Part shown: one piece after another, positions 1 through 9,711 of the stretch | Numbering within the stretch: position 1 is the stretch's first letter | How the letters are laid out: each line of letters opens with the position of its first letter | Assembly: GCA_030428885.1 (NCBI GenBank) | Contig: JAUIEJ010000013.1 | Span: 123,468-187,467, forward strand | Reading direction: 5' to 3' | DNA length: 64,000 nucleotides | From: Gemmatimonadota bacterium | Lineage (GTDB): Bacteria > Gemmatimonadota > Gemmatimonadetes > Longimicrobiales > Gaopeijiaceae | Translations under genes and position numbers: made by a program | Notes under the pieces: generated by a model | What the model saw: the letters and a program-made list of their open reading frames with translations, nothing else | The model's database searches: none | Told to the model about the DNA's origin: nothing

Positions 1-8
1 CAGTTTGA

Positions 9-38
9 AGGATAATCCGGTGGCGGCGGGGGGATCAA
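9..38 (-). promoter_or_regulatory. putative sigma70-type promoter leaving the window to the left
   Basis: On the minus strand TTGATC (33-38) is followed after 18 bases by TATCCT (9-14). The -35 hexamer contains the TGA stop codon of pta (35-37). It would drive a minus-strand gene beyond position 1. It resembles the other promoter candidates in this window, but its target is not visible. Confidence 0.4.
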
Positions 39-1021
39 GATGCCTGGAGGACGGTGATGCACGCGACCTCCACGATGTCCAGGACCGAGGCTCCCCGGGA
101 GAGATCGTTGCACGGCCGGGCCAGTCCCTGGACGATGGGACCCACCGCGGCGGCCCCGGCCAGTCGCTGCACCAGCTTGTAGCCGATGTTGCCGGCGTCG
201 AGATCGGGAAAGACGAGGACGTTGGCCCGGCCCGCCAGGGCGGAATCCGGCGCCTTCCGGCTCCCCACCGACGGGATCAGGGCCGAGTCGACCTGGAATT
301 CGCCGTCGGCCTCCACGTCGGGTCGGCGTTCCCGGAAGAGGCGCAGGGCCTCCCGCACCCGGTCGATGGCCGGGCCCTCGGCGCTTCCCCGGGTGGAGTA
401 CGACAGGAACGCCACCCGGGGCTCGTCGCCCACCACCCGGGCCCGGGACGTGGCCGCCGCAGAGGCGATGTCGGCGAGCTGCTCCGGCGTGGGGTCCTCC
501 ACCACGGCGCAGTCCGAGAAGGTGAGAACCTCCTCGCCGGCGCCCCGGAAGTCGGGCACCACCATGTAGAACGACGACGACACGGTCCGAATGCCCGGGG
601 CCGGGCCGACGCACCAGAAGGCCGCCCGCAACACGTCGCCCGTGGCGTTGTCGGCGCCGGCCACCGAGCCGGCCACGGTCCCGTCCCGGACCATCATGGC
701 CCCGTGGACCAGGGGGTCGGTGACGAACTCCCGGGCCTGCTCCAGGGTCATGCCCCGATGGGCCCGGGCGGCCTGCAGGGCCACCGCCATGGATTCGGGG
801 GCCCGGGCCGGATCCACCACCGACACGTCGCCGGCCCCTCGGGCGGCCAGGGCATCCCGGGTGGCCTCCAGGGGGCCCAGCACCACCGGACGGACGAGGC
901 GGTCCTTCGCCAGCGCCGCGGCAGCGTCCAGGGTGCGGGGGTCGTGTCCCTCGGGGAGCACCACCCGGCCGCCGGCGGCCCGAGCCCGATCCCGCACCGA
1001 CTGCTGGAAGAGGGAACTCAT
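35..1021 (-). CDS. pta: phosphate acetyltransferase
   Basis: Catalyses acetyl-CoA + phosphate to acetyl phosphate + CoA in the cytosol, normally working with acetate kinase. The product has 328 residues, the short single-domain PTA_PTB form without the N-terminal regulatory part of the ~700-residue enzymes. Family landmarks are [11 protein letters not shown] near residue 22 and the C-terminal [18 protein letters not shown] block. The ATG at 1021 overlaps the stop of coaD (ATGA), so it is probably translated by coupling as the last gene of the recJ-rsmD-coaD-pta string. No acetate kinase gene is in the window. A phosphate butyryltransferase specificity cannot be excluded, but the C-terminal block favours Pta. 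Confidence 0.93.
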   Translation of the reverse strand: MSSLFQQSVRDRARAAGGRVVLPEGHDPRTLDAAAALAKDRLVRPVVLGPLEATRDALAARGAGDVSVVDPARAPESMAVALQAARAHRGMTLEQAREFVTDPLVHGAMMVRDGTVAGSVAGADNATGDVLRAAFWCVGPAPGIRTVSSSFYMVVPDFRGAGEEVLTFSDCAVVEDPTPEQLADIASAAATSRARVVGDEPRVAFLSYSTRGSAEGPAIDRVREALRLFRERRPDVEADGEFQVDSALIPSVGSRKAPDSALAGRANVLVFPDLDAGNIGYKLVQRLAGAAAVGPIVQGLARPCNDLSRGASVLDIVEVACITVLQAS

Positions 1022-1524
1022 GGCGTCTCCTGGAAGGCCGTCCGGAGACGCCGGAGCACCGGGGGCGAGACGAAGGCCGACACGTCGCCGCCGAGCCGGG
1101 CCACCTCCCGGACGAGGGAGGCCGAGATGAAGGAGTAGTTCACGTCGGGGGTCAGGAAGACGGTCTCGAGATCGTCGGAGAGTTCCTGGTTCATCTGGGC
1201 CATCTGGAATTCGTACTCGAAGTCGGAGACCGCCCGGAGTCCCCGAATCACCAGTTGAGCGCCCCGGGAGCGACAGAAATCCACCAGGAGTCCCTGGAAG
1301 GAGGTGCAGATGATCCGGGGCTCGTCGGCGAACACTTCGCCGATCATGGTGACCCGATCGTCCACGTCGAAGAGGGTGGCCTTTTTCTGGGTGGCCGTGT
1401 GGGCCACCGCCACCACCACCTGGTCGGCGAGGCGCAGACAGCGCCGGGCGATGTCCTCGTGGCCCCGGGTCACGGGATCGAACGAGCCGGGATAGACGGC
1501 CACCAGGGGACGTTGGGCGTTCAT
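1018..1524 (-). CDS. coaD: phosphopantetheine adenylyltransferase
   Basis: Transfers AMP from ATP to 4'-phosphopantetheine to give dephospho-CoA, the penultimate step of CoA synthesis. At 168 residues it has the usual size of bacterial PPAT. The nucleotidyltransferase motif [14 protein letters not shown] lies near residue 12 (TxGH variant TRGH), and [17 protein letters not shown] near residue 130 corresponds to the C-terminal ISSTxVR motif. The ATG at 1524 sits inside the rsmD stop (ATGA), and its own stop overlaps the start of pta. The pairing rsmD-coaD is common in bacteria, which supports both assignments. Confidence 0.96.
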   Translation of the reverse strand: MNAQRPLVAVYPGSFDPVTRGHEDIARRCLRLADQVVVAVAHTATQKKATLFDVDDRVTMIGEVFADEPRIICTSFQGLLVDFCRSRGAQLVIRGLRAVSDFEYEFQMAQMNQELSDDLETVFLTPDVNYSFISASLVREVARLGGDVSAFVSPPVLRRLRTAFQETP

Positions 1525-2048
1525 GACGGAGCCACCAGAGTGGTGAGGAGGGTGTCGCCGTAGCGGCGTTGCTTCGCCCCCGGTGTCGGGGGCAGCGCCT
1601 CGTCGGAACGATGCTCCACCCAGAGTTCCCGCGCAAAGGGCGCTCGGATGAATCGATCCGCCACGGCCGTGGCCAGACCCCGGGAATAGGGAGGATCGGC
1701 CAGGGCGAGGTCGAACGAGACCGGGAGGGGCCCGTCCAGCCAGGTCAGGGCCTCGGCCCGCACCACCGTGGCGGCGTCGGCCGCCCCCACCCGGGCCACG
1801 TTGTCGCCCAGGGCCCGGAGCGCCGCGGCGTCGTTCTCCACGAAGACACACGACGCCGCTCCCCGACTCAGGCACTCCAATCCCAGGGCGCCGGAGCCGG
1901 CGAAGAGGTCCACCACGTGGAGGCCGTCGAACCGCCCGCCCATGGCCGACATCCACGCCTCCCGCAGCCGATCCGAGGTGGGCCGCACGCGGCGCCCGTC
2001 CGGGGCCGTGAGGCGGCGCCCCCGCCAGGTGCCTCCGATGATCCTCAC
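1521..2048 (-). CDS. rsmD: 16S rRNA (guanine-966-N2)-methyltransferase RsmD
   Basis: SAM-dependent methyltransferase that modifies G966 of 16S rRNA in the 30S subunit. It has 175 residues with the N-terminal [12 protein letters not shown] signature, the SAM-binding loop [12 protein letters not shown] and the catalytic-type DPPY motif. The GTG at 2048 is chosen because it immediately precedes RIIGG and overlaps the recJ stop (GTGA). The stop overlaps the coaD start. This is the usual rsmD-coaD context. Confidence 0.94.
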   Translation of the reverse strand: MRIIGGTWRGRRLTAPDGRRVRPTSDRLREAWMSAMGGRFDGLHVVDLFAGSGALGLECLSRGAASCVFVENDAAALRALGDNVARVGAADAATVVRAEALTWLDGPLPVSFDLALADPPYSRGLATAVADRFIRAPFARELWVEHRSDEALPPTPGAKQRRYGDTLLTTLVAPS

Positions 2049-3796
2049 GGCGCCGCCCCGGCGTGGGAGGGACGCAGGTCCAGGAGACGGAGCTGGGACG
2101 ACCGGCGGCCCCGGTACTCGTTGGCGGTGAGGTGGAACATGGCGTCCACGCGGCTCCCGGTGAGGTCGTCCGGGGCGATGCGCTCCGCCAGTCCGAACCC
2201 GATGGCGGGCCGGGTCACCCCGCCCTGCTCCAGGGAGACCTTGAGGTGCCCGGTGCCCACTTCCCGGGGGCGCCCCACCACACGGAGTCCCTCGGCCCAG
2301 AAGACGGGGCGGGGGTTGCCCATGCCGTGGGGGCCCAGGTGGCGGAAGAGGTCGGCCAGGGCCAGGTCTGCCGCCCCCAGCTCCAGAGAGAGGTCGGCCC
2401 GGACCTCGGGCCGGAGATCGGCCCCGGCGAGTTCGTCCCGGGCCGCCTGGTTGAACGCCTCCCGGAACGCCTCGATGCGGGTCGTTTCCAGGTCCAGCCC
2501 CGCGGCCTGCCGGTGACCGCCGAACCGCACCAGATGGGACGCGCAGCGGGTGAGGGCCTGGTGGAGGTGGAATCCGGGCACCGAACGCCCGCTGCCCCGG
2601 GCCCGGTCGCCCTGTCGGGCCAGGAGGATCACGGGCCGGTGGATCCGCTCCACCACCCGGGACGCCACGATGCCGATGACCCCCGGGTGCCACCCCTCAC
2701 CGTCCACCACCACGCCGAAGTCCCCCTGGGGATCGTACTCCCGCTCCAGCCGCCGGAGAACGGCGTCCAGGGTGCGCCGGTCCTCCTCCCGACGCCGCCC
2801 GTTGACCTCCTCGGCACGCTCGGCCAGACGCCGGGCCTCGTCGGGGTCGTCGGTGAGGAGGAGGTCCAGGGCCACCGATGGCTCGTCCAGGCGCCCCAGG
2901 GCGTTGATCCGGGGCGCCAGGCGAAATCCCACCTGTCCGGCCTCCAGGGGACCCGGCGGCAGCTCCACGACCTCCATGAGGGCCCGCAGTCCCGGCCGTT
3001 CCGTCTGCTCCAGCGCCCGGAGACCGTAGCGCACCAGGATCCGGTTCTCGCCCGTGAGGGGTACGAGGTCGGCCACCGTGGCCAGGGCCACCAGGTCGAG
3101 ATCCGGGAGCAGGGCCTCCAGGGGCAGACCCCGGCCATCGGCCAGGGCCTGAACCAGCTTGAAGGCCACCCCCGCACCGCAGAGGACGGGATCTCCCGCC
3201 TCGGCAGCGGCCCGGTGGGGATTCACCACCGCCACCGCCGCCGGCAGCGTCGGGCCGGGGGTGTGGTGGTCGGTGACCACGACGTCGATCCCCGCCGCTC
3301 CGGCGTCGGCCACGGCCCCGTGGGCCATGATGCCGCAGTCCACCGTGACGATGAGGGTGGCCCCCACCTCTGCGGCGCGGGACACGCCGCTGGGGCCCAG
3401 GTCGTAGCCGTCCCGGATGCGATGGGGGACGAAGGTCTCGACCCGCCCCCCGAACCGCCGCAGCCACCGCGTCAGGAGGGCGGCGGCGGAGATGCCGTCG
3501 ACGTCGTAGTCCCCGTGGACGAGGATCGTCTCGCCGGAGGACAGCGCCCGGTCGATGCGCGCCGCCGCGGCGGGGAGGTCGGTCAGCTCAGCCGGAGGGC
3601 GGAGCGCCGCCAGGAGCGGGCGCAGGTGCCCCTTGGCCGCCTCGGCGTCGGTGAGCCCCCGGGCCACCAGGAGTCGCCCCAGGGACGACGGAAGCCGAAG
3701 GGCGCGGGCCAGGGCGGCGGCCCCCGCCTCGTCCACCGGATCCGGGAGGCGCCAGCGCGGGGCCGGCGCCACCACCCCCGGGCCCCCGGAGGTCAC
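2045..3796 (-). CDS. recJ: single-stranded-DNA-specific exonuclease RecJ
   Basis: 5'-3' ssDNA exonuclease of recombination and repair. It has 583 residues, typical for the family. DHH-superfamily motifs are visible in order: GDYDVDGISAAALL near residue 100, TVDCG, then the VTDHHTPG motif that names the family, followed by the DHHA1 region and a C-terminal OB-like part. The GTG at 3796 is taken as start because it overlaps the preceding stop (GTGA); the longer open frame upstream runs through the zinc-ribbon gene and is arginine-rich, as expected of a shadow frame. Confidence 0.94.
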   Translation of the reverse strand: MTSGGPGVVAPAPRWRLPDPVDEAGAAALARALRLPSSLGRLLVARGLTDAEAAKGHLRPLLAALRPPAELTDLPAAAARIDRALSSGETILVHGDYDVDGISAAALLTRWLRRFGGRVETFVPHRIRDGYDLGPSGVSRAAEVGATLIVTVDCGIMAHGAVADAGAAGIDVVVTDHHTPGPTLPAAVAVVNPHRAAAEAGDPVLCGAGVAFKLVQALADGRGLPLEALLPDLDLVALATVADLVPLTGENRILVRYGLRALEQTERPGLRALMEVVELPPGPLEAGQVGFRLAPRINALGRLDEPSVALDLLLTDDPDEARRLAERAEEVNGRRREEDRRTLDAVLRRLEREYDPQGDFGVVVDGEGWHPGVIGIVASRVVERIHRPVILLARQGDRARGSGRSVPGFHLHQALTRCASHLVRFGGHRQAAGLDLETTRIEAFREAFNQAARDELAGADLRPEVRADLSLELGAADLALADLFRHLGPHGMGNPRPVFWAEGLRVVGRPREVGTGHLKVSLEQGGVTRPAIGFGLAERIAPDDLTGSRVDAMFHLTANEYRGRRSSQLRLLDLRPSHAGAAP

Positions 3797-4602
3797 TCGG
3801 CGGCTTCGCCGTCGCCGTCGTCCACGGCGGCGGCTGCCGCGTCCGCCGCCTCGGCGTCGTCGGCCCCGTCGTCGTCGGCGGCCTCTTCTTCGGGGGAGGG
3901 CTGGGCCAGGATCACCCCGCACGCCTCACACCGGATGAGGTCGCGCCCGTGGCGGATCTCGTTCTGGAGCTGAAGGGGCAGCACGCTGAAGCAGTGGCCG
4001 CAGGCGCCGTCTTCCGTGAGGGCCGCCACGGCCCGCCGACGCCCCCCTTTCCGGATGCCTTCGTACATCCGGATCTCGCCGTCGGGCACGGTCTCCACGA
4101 AGGCGGCCCGCTGGGACCTCATCTCGGCCAGGGCACTCTCCTGGTCGGCCCGCTCCTGCTGGAGCTCGAGGCGCCGGGGCTCGATCTCGGCCTTCGCCTG
4201 TTCGAGGGCCGACTCCTGCTCCTCGAGTTGGAGGCCGAGCTTCCGGACCTGATCGATGAGGGAGTAGGCCTCCTGCTCCTCGGTCTCGAGGGACCGCTTC
4301 ACCATGTCCAGTTCGGCGCTCACGGCCGACTCCTCCCGGACGTTCCGGACCCCCTTGAGGCGCTCCTCCAGCCGCTCGATGCGCGCCCCCTTCTCCCGGG
4401 CCGACAACTCCACCCGCCGCTCCTCGACCTTGAGCTCCTGGAGGCGGCCGCGGGTCGTGCCCACCTCGCTCTCGAGGGCCAGGGCCGGCTCGTCCACGTC
4501 GGCGATGCGCTCGACGATGTCGTCGATGCGAGCCCGGGCTTCTTCGATCTCCTCGTCCAGGCGCTGCAGTTCCTTCAGGGCGTTTCGGGTCTGGTCGGTC
4601 AT
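3793..4602 (-). CDS. coiled-coil zinc-ribbon protein (putative nucleic-acid-binding)
   Basis: 269 residues. Residues 1 to about 185 are almost entirely heptad-like helix rich in Glu, Arg and Leu, predicted as a long antiparallel coiled coil. A C4 zinc ribbon follows, made of CGHC and CEAC about 28 residues apart, and the tail is very acidic (Glu/Asp/Ala). This is the layout of the bacterial 'C4-type zinc ribbon domain' family (PF02591), often encoded near dnaG or rpoD. Those proteins are suspected to bind nucleic acid, but the biochemical role is not established. It is coupled to dnaG upstream (ATGA at 4599) and to recJ downstream (GTGA). Confidence 0.85.
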   Translation of the reverse strand: MTDQTRNALKELQRLDEEIEEARARIDDIVERIADVDEPALALESEVGTTRGRLQELKVEERRVELSAREKGARIERLEERLKGVRNVREESAVSAELDMVKRSLETEEQEAYSLIDQVRKLGLQLEEQESALEQAKAEIEPRRLELQQERADQESALAEMRSQRAAFVETVPDGEIRMYEGIRKGGRRRAVAALTEDGACGHCFSVLPLQLQNEIRHGRDLIRCEACGVILAQPSPEEEAADDDGADDAEAADAAAAAVDDGDGEAAE

Positions 4603-6425
4603 CGGTTCCGCTCGTTGAGTCCTTTGTGTTTCCTCAGGGACGGCGCCCAGCGAATGCCGAGGGCGCTGGCCTCGCCGCGCAGGCGGGCTTTTTCCCGGGT
4701 CAGTCGGATCTTCTCGTCCACGTCGTCGGTGGCCTCGATGGCCGCCTGGAGGCGGTCCATCTCGTCGTAGAGCCGGTCTTCGGCCAGGCGCCGCACACTG
4801 TCGTGGAGCGCGCGCCCGGCCGAGGCCAACTCGTCGGGGTCGGCGGCGACGGCCAGGAATTCCTCGAGGAGTGCGGCCGTGGCCGGGTCCATGCCCGGGG
4901 GCGGACGCTCGAGGTCCGGGTCGTCGACGAACGACTGGAAGATGGACCTCTCCGCCTCGTTCTTGAAGTCCTCGGGCCCGATGGACTCCAGGATCGACGA
5001 GATGTGCTCGTGGCGGCGCTCCCGATCCTGGGCCAGGACCCGGAGCAGTCGGGACGCGGGCCCGGCGCTGGTCCGGGCGGGACGAACCCGGGGCGCGGCG
5101 GGCTCCACGGGGCGGTGGACCGGGGCCCGGACGATGGGCCCCGCCCGCTCCACTTCGGCCTCGATGACGGCGCGGCGCATGCCCAGCCGCTCCGCCACCT
5201 CCCCCACGTAGATGTCCTGGAGGGCGGGATCCACCGCGGCCCGGAGGGTGGGGAGGAGGCGGTCCAGGGCTTCCCGTTTCCGGTCGGCCGTGGAGAACCA
5301 GTCCCGCTCGGCCAGGATCTGGAGCTTCCGTTCCAGGATGTCCACGGCGTCGTCGAGGCAGGTCTGGAGGGCCTCGGCGCCCTGGCTCTGGACCAGGGTG
5401 TCGGGATCCTCGCCGGCGGGAAGGGTCACGGCGTAGGCCTGGATCCCCGAAGCCAGGAGCACGTCGGCGGCCTTGAAGGTGGCCCGGAGACCGGCGGCGT
5501 CGGAGTCGTAGAGGAGCCGGACCTTGGACGCGTAGCGCTTCAGGAGATCGGCCTGGTCCCAGGTCAGGGCCGTGCCCAGACCCGCCACCACGTTGTGGAA
5601 CCCCGCCGCCGCCAGCGACACCAGGTCCATGTAGCCCTCCACCAGGAGGGCCTCGTCGTCCCGGCGGATCTCCCGGTGGCTGCGATCCAGCCCGTAGAGG
5701 TGCTCCCCCTTGGTGTAGAGGGGGGTCTCGGAGGTGTTGAGGTACTTGGGGGGACCCTTCTCCAGCGCTCGTCCGCCGAAGGCCACCACCCGCCCCCGGA
5801 CGTCCCGGATGGGAAACATGACCCGGCCCCGGAAGACGTCGTAGGGATCGCGGTCCGAGGTGGGGTCCTTCTTCTTCACCAGGCCCAGGGCCAGGAGCAG
5901 AGGGTCGTCGTACCCCACGGCGTGGGCGGCCGACCGGAGTCCCTGCCATTCCTCGGGAGCCCACCCCAGACCGAAGCGCTCCCGGGTCTCGACATCGATC
6001 CCCCGCCGATCCAGGTACTCCCGGGCCCGGGCCCCACCCCGGGGATCGGCGAGCTGGCGCGCGAACCAGTCGGCGGCGAAGGCGTTGACCTCCCGGGCCT
6101 CCCGATGGGCCTCCCCCTCCTCCGGGTCCCTCCGCTCGTCCCGGAGGGCCACCCCGGTGCGCCCGGCCAGGTAGCGCATGGCCTCCATGAAGTCCATGCC
6201 GGCCTTGCGCTCCAGGAACTCGATGACGTCGCCCGAGGCGTGGCACCCGAAGCAATGGTAGAACTGCTTGTCCGGGACGACGTTGAACGACGGCGTGTGT
6301 TCGTCGTGGAAGGGGCACAGCCCGACGTAGTCCTTCCCGGTCTTCTTGAGCTGTACGTGCTCGCCGATGACGTCGACGATGTCGACCCGGGCCTTGATCT
6401 CCTCCTTCTGGTCTTCGGAGATCAT
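4599..6425 (-). CDS. dnaG: DNA primase
   Basis: Synthesises RNA primers at the replication fork, interacting with replicative helicase DnaB. It has 608 residues. The N-terminal CHC2 zinc finger shows CPFHDEHTPSF and CFGCHASGDVIEF (residues about 37-70). The TOPRIM core carries LVEGYMDLVSLAAAG near residue 260 and the DSDAAG metal site near 310. The C-terminal ~150 residues form the helicase-binding part. It is coupled by ATGA to mutS2 upstream and to the zinc-ribbon gene downstream. No rpoD follows, unlike the classical rpsU-dnaG-rpoD operon. Confidence 0.96.
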   Translation of the reverse strand: MISEDQKEEIKARVDIVDVIGEHVQLKKTGKDYVGLCPFHDEHTPSFNVVPDKQFYHCFGCHASGDVIEFLERKAGMDFMEAMRYLAGRTGVALRDERRDPEEGEAHREAREVNAFAADWFARQLADPRGGARAREYLDRRGIDVETRERFGLGWAPEEWQGLRSAAHAVGYDDPLLLALGLVKKKDPTSDRDPYDVFRGRVMFPIRDVRGRVVAFGGRALEKGPPKYLNTSETPLYTKGEHLYGLDRSHREIRRDDEALLVEGYMDLVSLAAAGFHNVVAGLGTALTWDQADLLKRYASKVRLLYDSDAAGLRATFKAADVLLASGIQAYAVTLPAGEDPDTLVQSQGAEALQTCLDDAVDILERKLQILAERDWFSTADRKREALDRLLPTLRAAVDPALQDIYVGEVAERLGMRRAVIEAEVERAGPIVRAPVHRPVEPAAPRVRPARTSAGPASRLLRVLAQDRERRHEHISSILESIGPEDFKNEAERSIFQSFVDDPDLERPPPGMDPATAALLEEFLAVAADPDELASAGRALHDSVRRLAEDRLYDEMDRLQAAIEATDDVDEKIRLTREKARLRGEASALGIRWAPSLRKHKGLNERNR

Positions 6426-8797
6426 CGCAGACGCACCACCGTGACGCCGGCGCCGCCTTCACCCGTCACCCCCAGGCGGTGCTCGGCCACCCGGGCCTCG
6501 TCCCGGAGCAGTTCCTGGACCCGGGCCCGGACGGCTCCCGTGCCCTTGCCGTGGATCACGCGCACCTCCGACAGCCCCCCGAGGACGGCGGCGTCCAGGC
6601 CCCGTCCCAGGGCCAGGCCCACCTCGTCGACCCGCAGTCCCCGGAGATCGATCTCCATGGAGGCGTCGGGAAGATCGCCGTGCCATCCCCGCTCCCGGAT
6701 CGCGGGGGCCGGGGCCTCGCCCCCGCCCACGGGCTCGAGTTCCCGAAGGGGGAGTTCCATGCGCAGCCCTCCCACCTCCACCACGGCCCGCTCGTCCCGG
6801 ACCTCCACCACGGTGCCCTTGGACGACCCCCCGGGGATCCGCACCCGCACCCCCTCGGACAACGACGGAACGGGACCGGCGGTCGAGGCCTCGGACGACC
6901 CGGACCGACGGTGACGGCGGGCCGCCTCCTCCACCCGCTTCCGGGCCTCGTGCGCGGCCTCGTCCAGCTCCCGGGCCCCCGCCTCCCGCACGTCCCGGAT
7001 GGCGGCCTCCACCTCCTCCCGGGCCTCCAGGAGGATCCGCCGGGCCTCGTCCCGGGCGGTCCGTTCCGCGGCCCGCTCCCGCTTCTCCAACGCCGTGTCC
7101 CTCGACTCCACCTCAGCCTCGCGACGGGCCAGGGCCTCGTCCCGCCCCCGAAGCCGGGCCACGAGTTCCTCGGCCTCCCGCTCCCGGACCTCCAGACGCT
7201 CCAGAAGGTCTTCCAGCGACGCCGCCCCGTCGTCCACCAGCCCCTGGGCCCGATCCAGGATCCCGGCGGGAAACCCCAAGCGCCGGGCGATGGCCAGACC
7301 GTAGGAGCGACCCGGCCGCCCCTTCACCAGGCGGTAGGTGGGCTCCATGCGCTGGGCGTCGAACTGGAGGCTGGCGTTCACCACGCCGCTCCCGTCGGTG
7401 TCCAGCGTCTTGAGGGCCCCGAGATGGGAGGTCACCACGCTCCGGGCGCCCCGGGCCGTGAGCTCCTCCAGGATGGCCCGGGCCAGGGCCGCCCCCTCGG
7501 TGGGGTCGGTCCCGGTCCCCATCTCGTCCATGAGCACCAGGCACCCGGCGTCGGCCCCGTCCAGGATCTCCCGGAGGTTTTCCAGGTGGGCACTGAACGT
7601 CGACAGACTCTCGGCGATGGACTGCTCGTCGCCGATGTCGGCGTAGACGTCGCCGTACACCGGGAGGGTGGTGCCCTTCCGAACCGGAGGCACCACTCCG
7701 CTCTGGGCCAGGAGGGAGATGAGCCCCACGGCCTTCAGGAAGACGCTCTTTCCGCCGGTGTTGGGACCGGACACCACCAGGGTGCGCTCGTCGGGCCCCA
7801 ACTCCAGGTCGTAGGGCACCACGTCCACACCCCGGGCCATGAGGAGGGGATGGCGCGCGCCCACCAGGCGCAGGCGGCCTTCGTGCACCGGCACCACCTC
7901 GGGGGGATCGGCTCGCCACTCCAGGGCGGCCCGGGCCCGGGCGTGGAGGGAGTCGAAGTCCACCAGGGCCTCCAGCGACCCGGCCAGTTCCCCGGCCCGG
8001 GGGTGCAGACGGGCGGAGAGGGTGCGGAGGACGCGCTGGATCTCCCGGCGCTCGTCCCGCTCCAGGTCCCGGAGGTCGTTCATGGCGTCCACGGCCACCG
8101 GGGGTTCCACGAAGATGGTGGCGCCGGTGCCCGATTCGTCGTGGACCACACCGCCGACGTGCCCCCGCCCCTCCCGGCGGAGGGGGATCACGTACCGCCC
8201 CTCCCGGATCGTCACCGAGGCGTCCTCCACCACGAAGCGGTCCGGCAGTTCGGCGGCGTAGCGCTCCAGCAGCCGCACGATCCGGCCGTGGGCCGAGCGG
8301 AGAGCGTCGCGGATGCGGCGGAGCTCCTTCGACGCCGTGTCCAGGACCGAGCCCTCGGCGTCCACGGTGCGCCCGATCTCGGCCTCCAGCTCCGGCACCG
8401 CCACCAGGCGCTCCCGGAGGGGGGCGAGTTCCGGCGACGACGGGGGGTCGGCTTCCTCGTCGTCGGACGAGCCGTCCAGGGCCTCGGCCACCCGGCGCGA
8501 CGCCTCCAGGAGCACCCCCACGCCGTGGAGTTCGGCGGGATCCAGCACCGACCCCTCCACCCGCAGCCGGCTCAGCGGGGCCCGGAGGTCGGGGACTGCC
8601 GGCGGACCCCAGCCCGGGCGGGCGTCGGCGAAGGCCATGACGGCGGCCACCCGTCGGAGTTCGGCCGCCACCACCCCGGGCTCGGAGGAGGGACGGAGTC
8701 CGCGCACCGCGGCCCGTCCCAGATCGCCGGCGGCCCGTTGGGACACCCAATCCAGCGCGCCCTGGACGTCGAGGACCTCGAGGGCGTGGGCGTTCAT
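6422..8797 (-). CDS. mutS2: MutS2 family ATPase/endonuclease
   Basis: 791 residues. MutS-like core with clamp and lever region, then the Walker A motif GPNTGGKS near residue 345 and Walker B LVLMDEMGTGTDPTEG near 420. A long helical segment rich in Glu/Arg/Ala (about 525-640) follows, and a C-terminal Smr domain (about 715-791) has the DLRGLRVDE and VIHGKGTGAVR motifs. It lacks the mismatch-recognition domain of MutS1. MutS2 proteins suppress recombination in some bacteria and act on collided ribosomes in others, so the role here is open. It sits 19 bases downstream of yqeY and is coupled to dnaG. Confidence 0.95.
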   Translation of the reverse strand: MNAHALEVLDVQGALDWVSQRAAGDLGRAAVRGLRPSSEPGVVAAELRRVAAVMAFADARPGWGPPAVPDLRAPLSRLRVEGSVLDPAELHGVGVLLEASRRVAEALDGSSDDEEADPPSSPELAPLRERLVAVPELEAEIGRTVDAEGSVLDTASKELRRIRDALRSAHGRIVRLLERYAAELPDRFVVEDASVTIREGRYVIPLRREGRGHVGGVVHDESGTGATIFVEPPVAVDAMNDLRDLERDERREIQRVLRTLSARLHPRAGELAGSLEALVDFDSLHARARAALEWRADPPEVVPVHEGRLRLVGARHPLLMARGVDVVPYDLELGPDERTLVVSGPNTGGKSVFLKAVGLISLLAQSGVVPPVRKGTTLPVYGDVYADIGDEQSIAESLSTFSAHLENLREILDGADAGCLVLMDEMGTGTDPTEGAALARAILEELTARGARSVVTSHLGALKTLDTDGSGVVNASLQFDAQRMEPTYRLVKGRPGRSYGLAIARRLGFPAGILDRAQGLVDDGAASLEDLLERLEVREREAEELVARLRGRDEALARREAEVESRDTALEKRERAAERTARDEARRILLEAREEVEAAIRDVREAGARELDEAAHEARKRVEEAARRHRRSGSSEASTAGPVPSLSEGVRVRIPGGSSKGTVVEVRDERAVVEVGGLRMELPLRELEPVGGGEAPAPAIRERGWHGDLPDASMEIDLRGLRVDEVGLALGRGLDAAVLGGLSEVRVIHGKGTGAVRARVQELLRDEARVAEHRLGVTGEGGAGVTVVRLR

Positions 8798-8816
8798 GCG
8801 ACCCCACCCCGGGTGT

Positions 8817-9260
8817 TCAAGACCCTTCCAGCTCCTCCCGCACGATCCGGTTCGCCTCCTTGCCGTCGAAGCGGCCCCGAAGGCGTGGCATGAGACGTCC
8901 CATGACCGGACCCATGCCGGCGGCGCCGTCGGCCACGATCTCCCGGATCATGGCCCGCACCTCGTCTTCCGAGAGTCCCTCGGGAAGGTAGTCGGAGAGG
9001 AGTTCGGCCTCCCCTTCCTCCTTGGAGGCCAGTTCCTCCCGACCTCCCGCCCGCATCTGCTCCGCCGCGTCCCGCCGCTGCTTGATGGCCTTGGTCACCA
9101 CGGCCATGACGTCGTCGTCGGAGGCCTCGGCGCCGGCGTCGATCTCCCGGTTCTTCACCTCCGACAGGGTGGTGGACAGGACCAGGGTGCGGGCCTTGTC
9201 GCGGGCCCGACGGGCGGCGTCGAGGTCGGCCTGGAGGCGACGCTTCAGGGGGGAGGACAC
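8817..9260 (-). CDS. yqeY: GatB/YqeY domain protein
   Basis: 147 residues, homologous to the tail domain of the GatB amidotransferase subunit and present as a free-standing protein in many bacteria. Typical family stretches are LSEVKNREID near residue 31, LSDYLPEGLSEDEV near 85 and GPVMGRLMPRLRGRFDG near 115. It may bind tRNA, but its function is not settled. The start is GTG at 9260. It is the first gene after the promoter at 9296-9324 and heads the yqeY-mutS2-dnaG run. Confidence 0.92.
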   Translation of the reverse strand: MSSPLKRRLQADLDAARRARDKARTLVLSTTLSEVKNREIDAGAEASDDDVMAVVTKAIKQRRDAAEQMRAGGREELASKEEGEAELLSDYLPEGLSEDEVRAMIREIVADGAAGMGPVMGRLMPRLRGRFDGKEANRIVREELEGS

Positions 9261-9295
9261 GGGGACTCCGGGAGAGATGGGGGACGGCGTGCCGG

Positions 9296-9324
9296 AAGCT
9301 ATCGGGGCTCTCCGGGGCGATCAA
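9296..9324 (-). promoter_or_regulatory. putative promoter of yqeY-mutS2-dnaG
   Basis: Minus-strand TTGATC (9319-9324), a 17-base spacer and TAGCTT (9296-9301), 35 bases upstream of the GTG start of yqeY. Spacing is ideal for a sigma70-type promoter, and it lies in the non-coding gap between HIT and yqeY. Confidence 0.6.
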
Positions 9325-9360
9325 CGGGGCCGTCCGGGCCGGCGACCCCCGGGGCCGGCC

Positions 9361-9711
9361 TCACCCGGGGGGCCAGTGCAGAGGGCGACCGCCCAGGAGG
9401 TGCAGATGGACGTGGAAGACCGTCTGCCCGGCGTCGGCGCCCACGTTGATCACCGCCCGCCATCCGTCCTCGAGGCCCTCCTCCCGGGCGATGCGGGCCG
9501 CGGCGACGTGGAGGCGGCCGATGGTCTCGCCGTGGCGCTCCTCCAGGCCCTCCAGGGAAGGGATGTGCTCCCGGGGAATCACCAGGACGTGGGTGGGGGC
9601 CTTGGGAGCGATGTCCCGGAACGCCACCACGTGTTCGGTCTCCAGCACCCGGTCCGAGGGCAGGTCTCCCGAGGCGATGCGGCAGAAGAGGCAGGAGGGA
9701 TCGGTGGTCAT
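9361..9711 (-). CDS. HIT family hydrolase (histidine triad, HINT-like)
   Basis: 116 residues. Nucleoside phosphoramidase/hydrolase of the HINT branch. The N-terminal CLFCRIASGDLPSD is characteristic, and the active-site triad is in FHVHLHLLGGRPL near residue 100 (HxHxH). Alternative starts upstream are possible, but the conserved fold begins at the ATG at 9711. No Shine-Dalgarno sequence is evident. It is isolated: 36 bases upstream of the yqeY promoter and 429 bases from prmA. Confidence 0.93.
   Translation of the reverse strand: MTTDPSCLFCRIASGDLPSDRVLETEHVVAFRDIAPKAPTHVLVIPREHIPSLEGLEERHGETIGRLHVAAARIAREEGLEDGWRAVINVGADAGQTVFHVHLHLLGGRPLHWPPG

Noticed and set aside
4626..6914. Plus-strand open frame of 762 codons across dnaG
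   Set aside because: Antisense to a certain dnaG and the end of mutS2; no domain visible.
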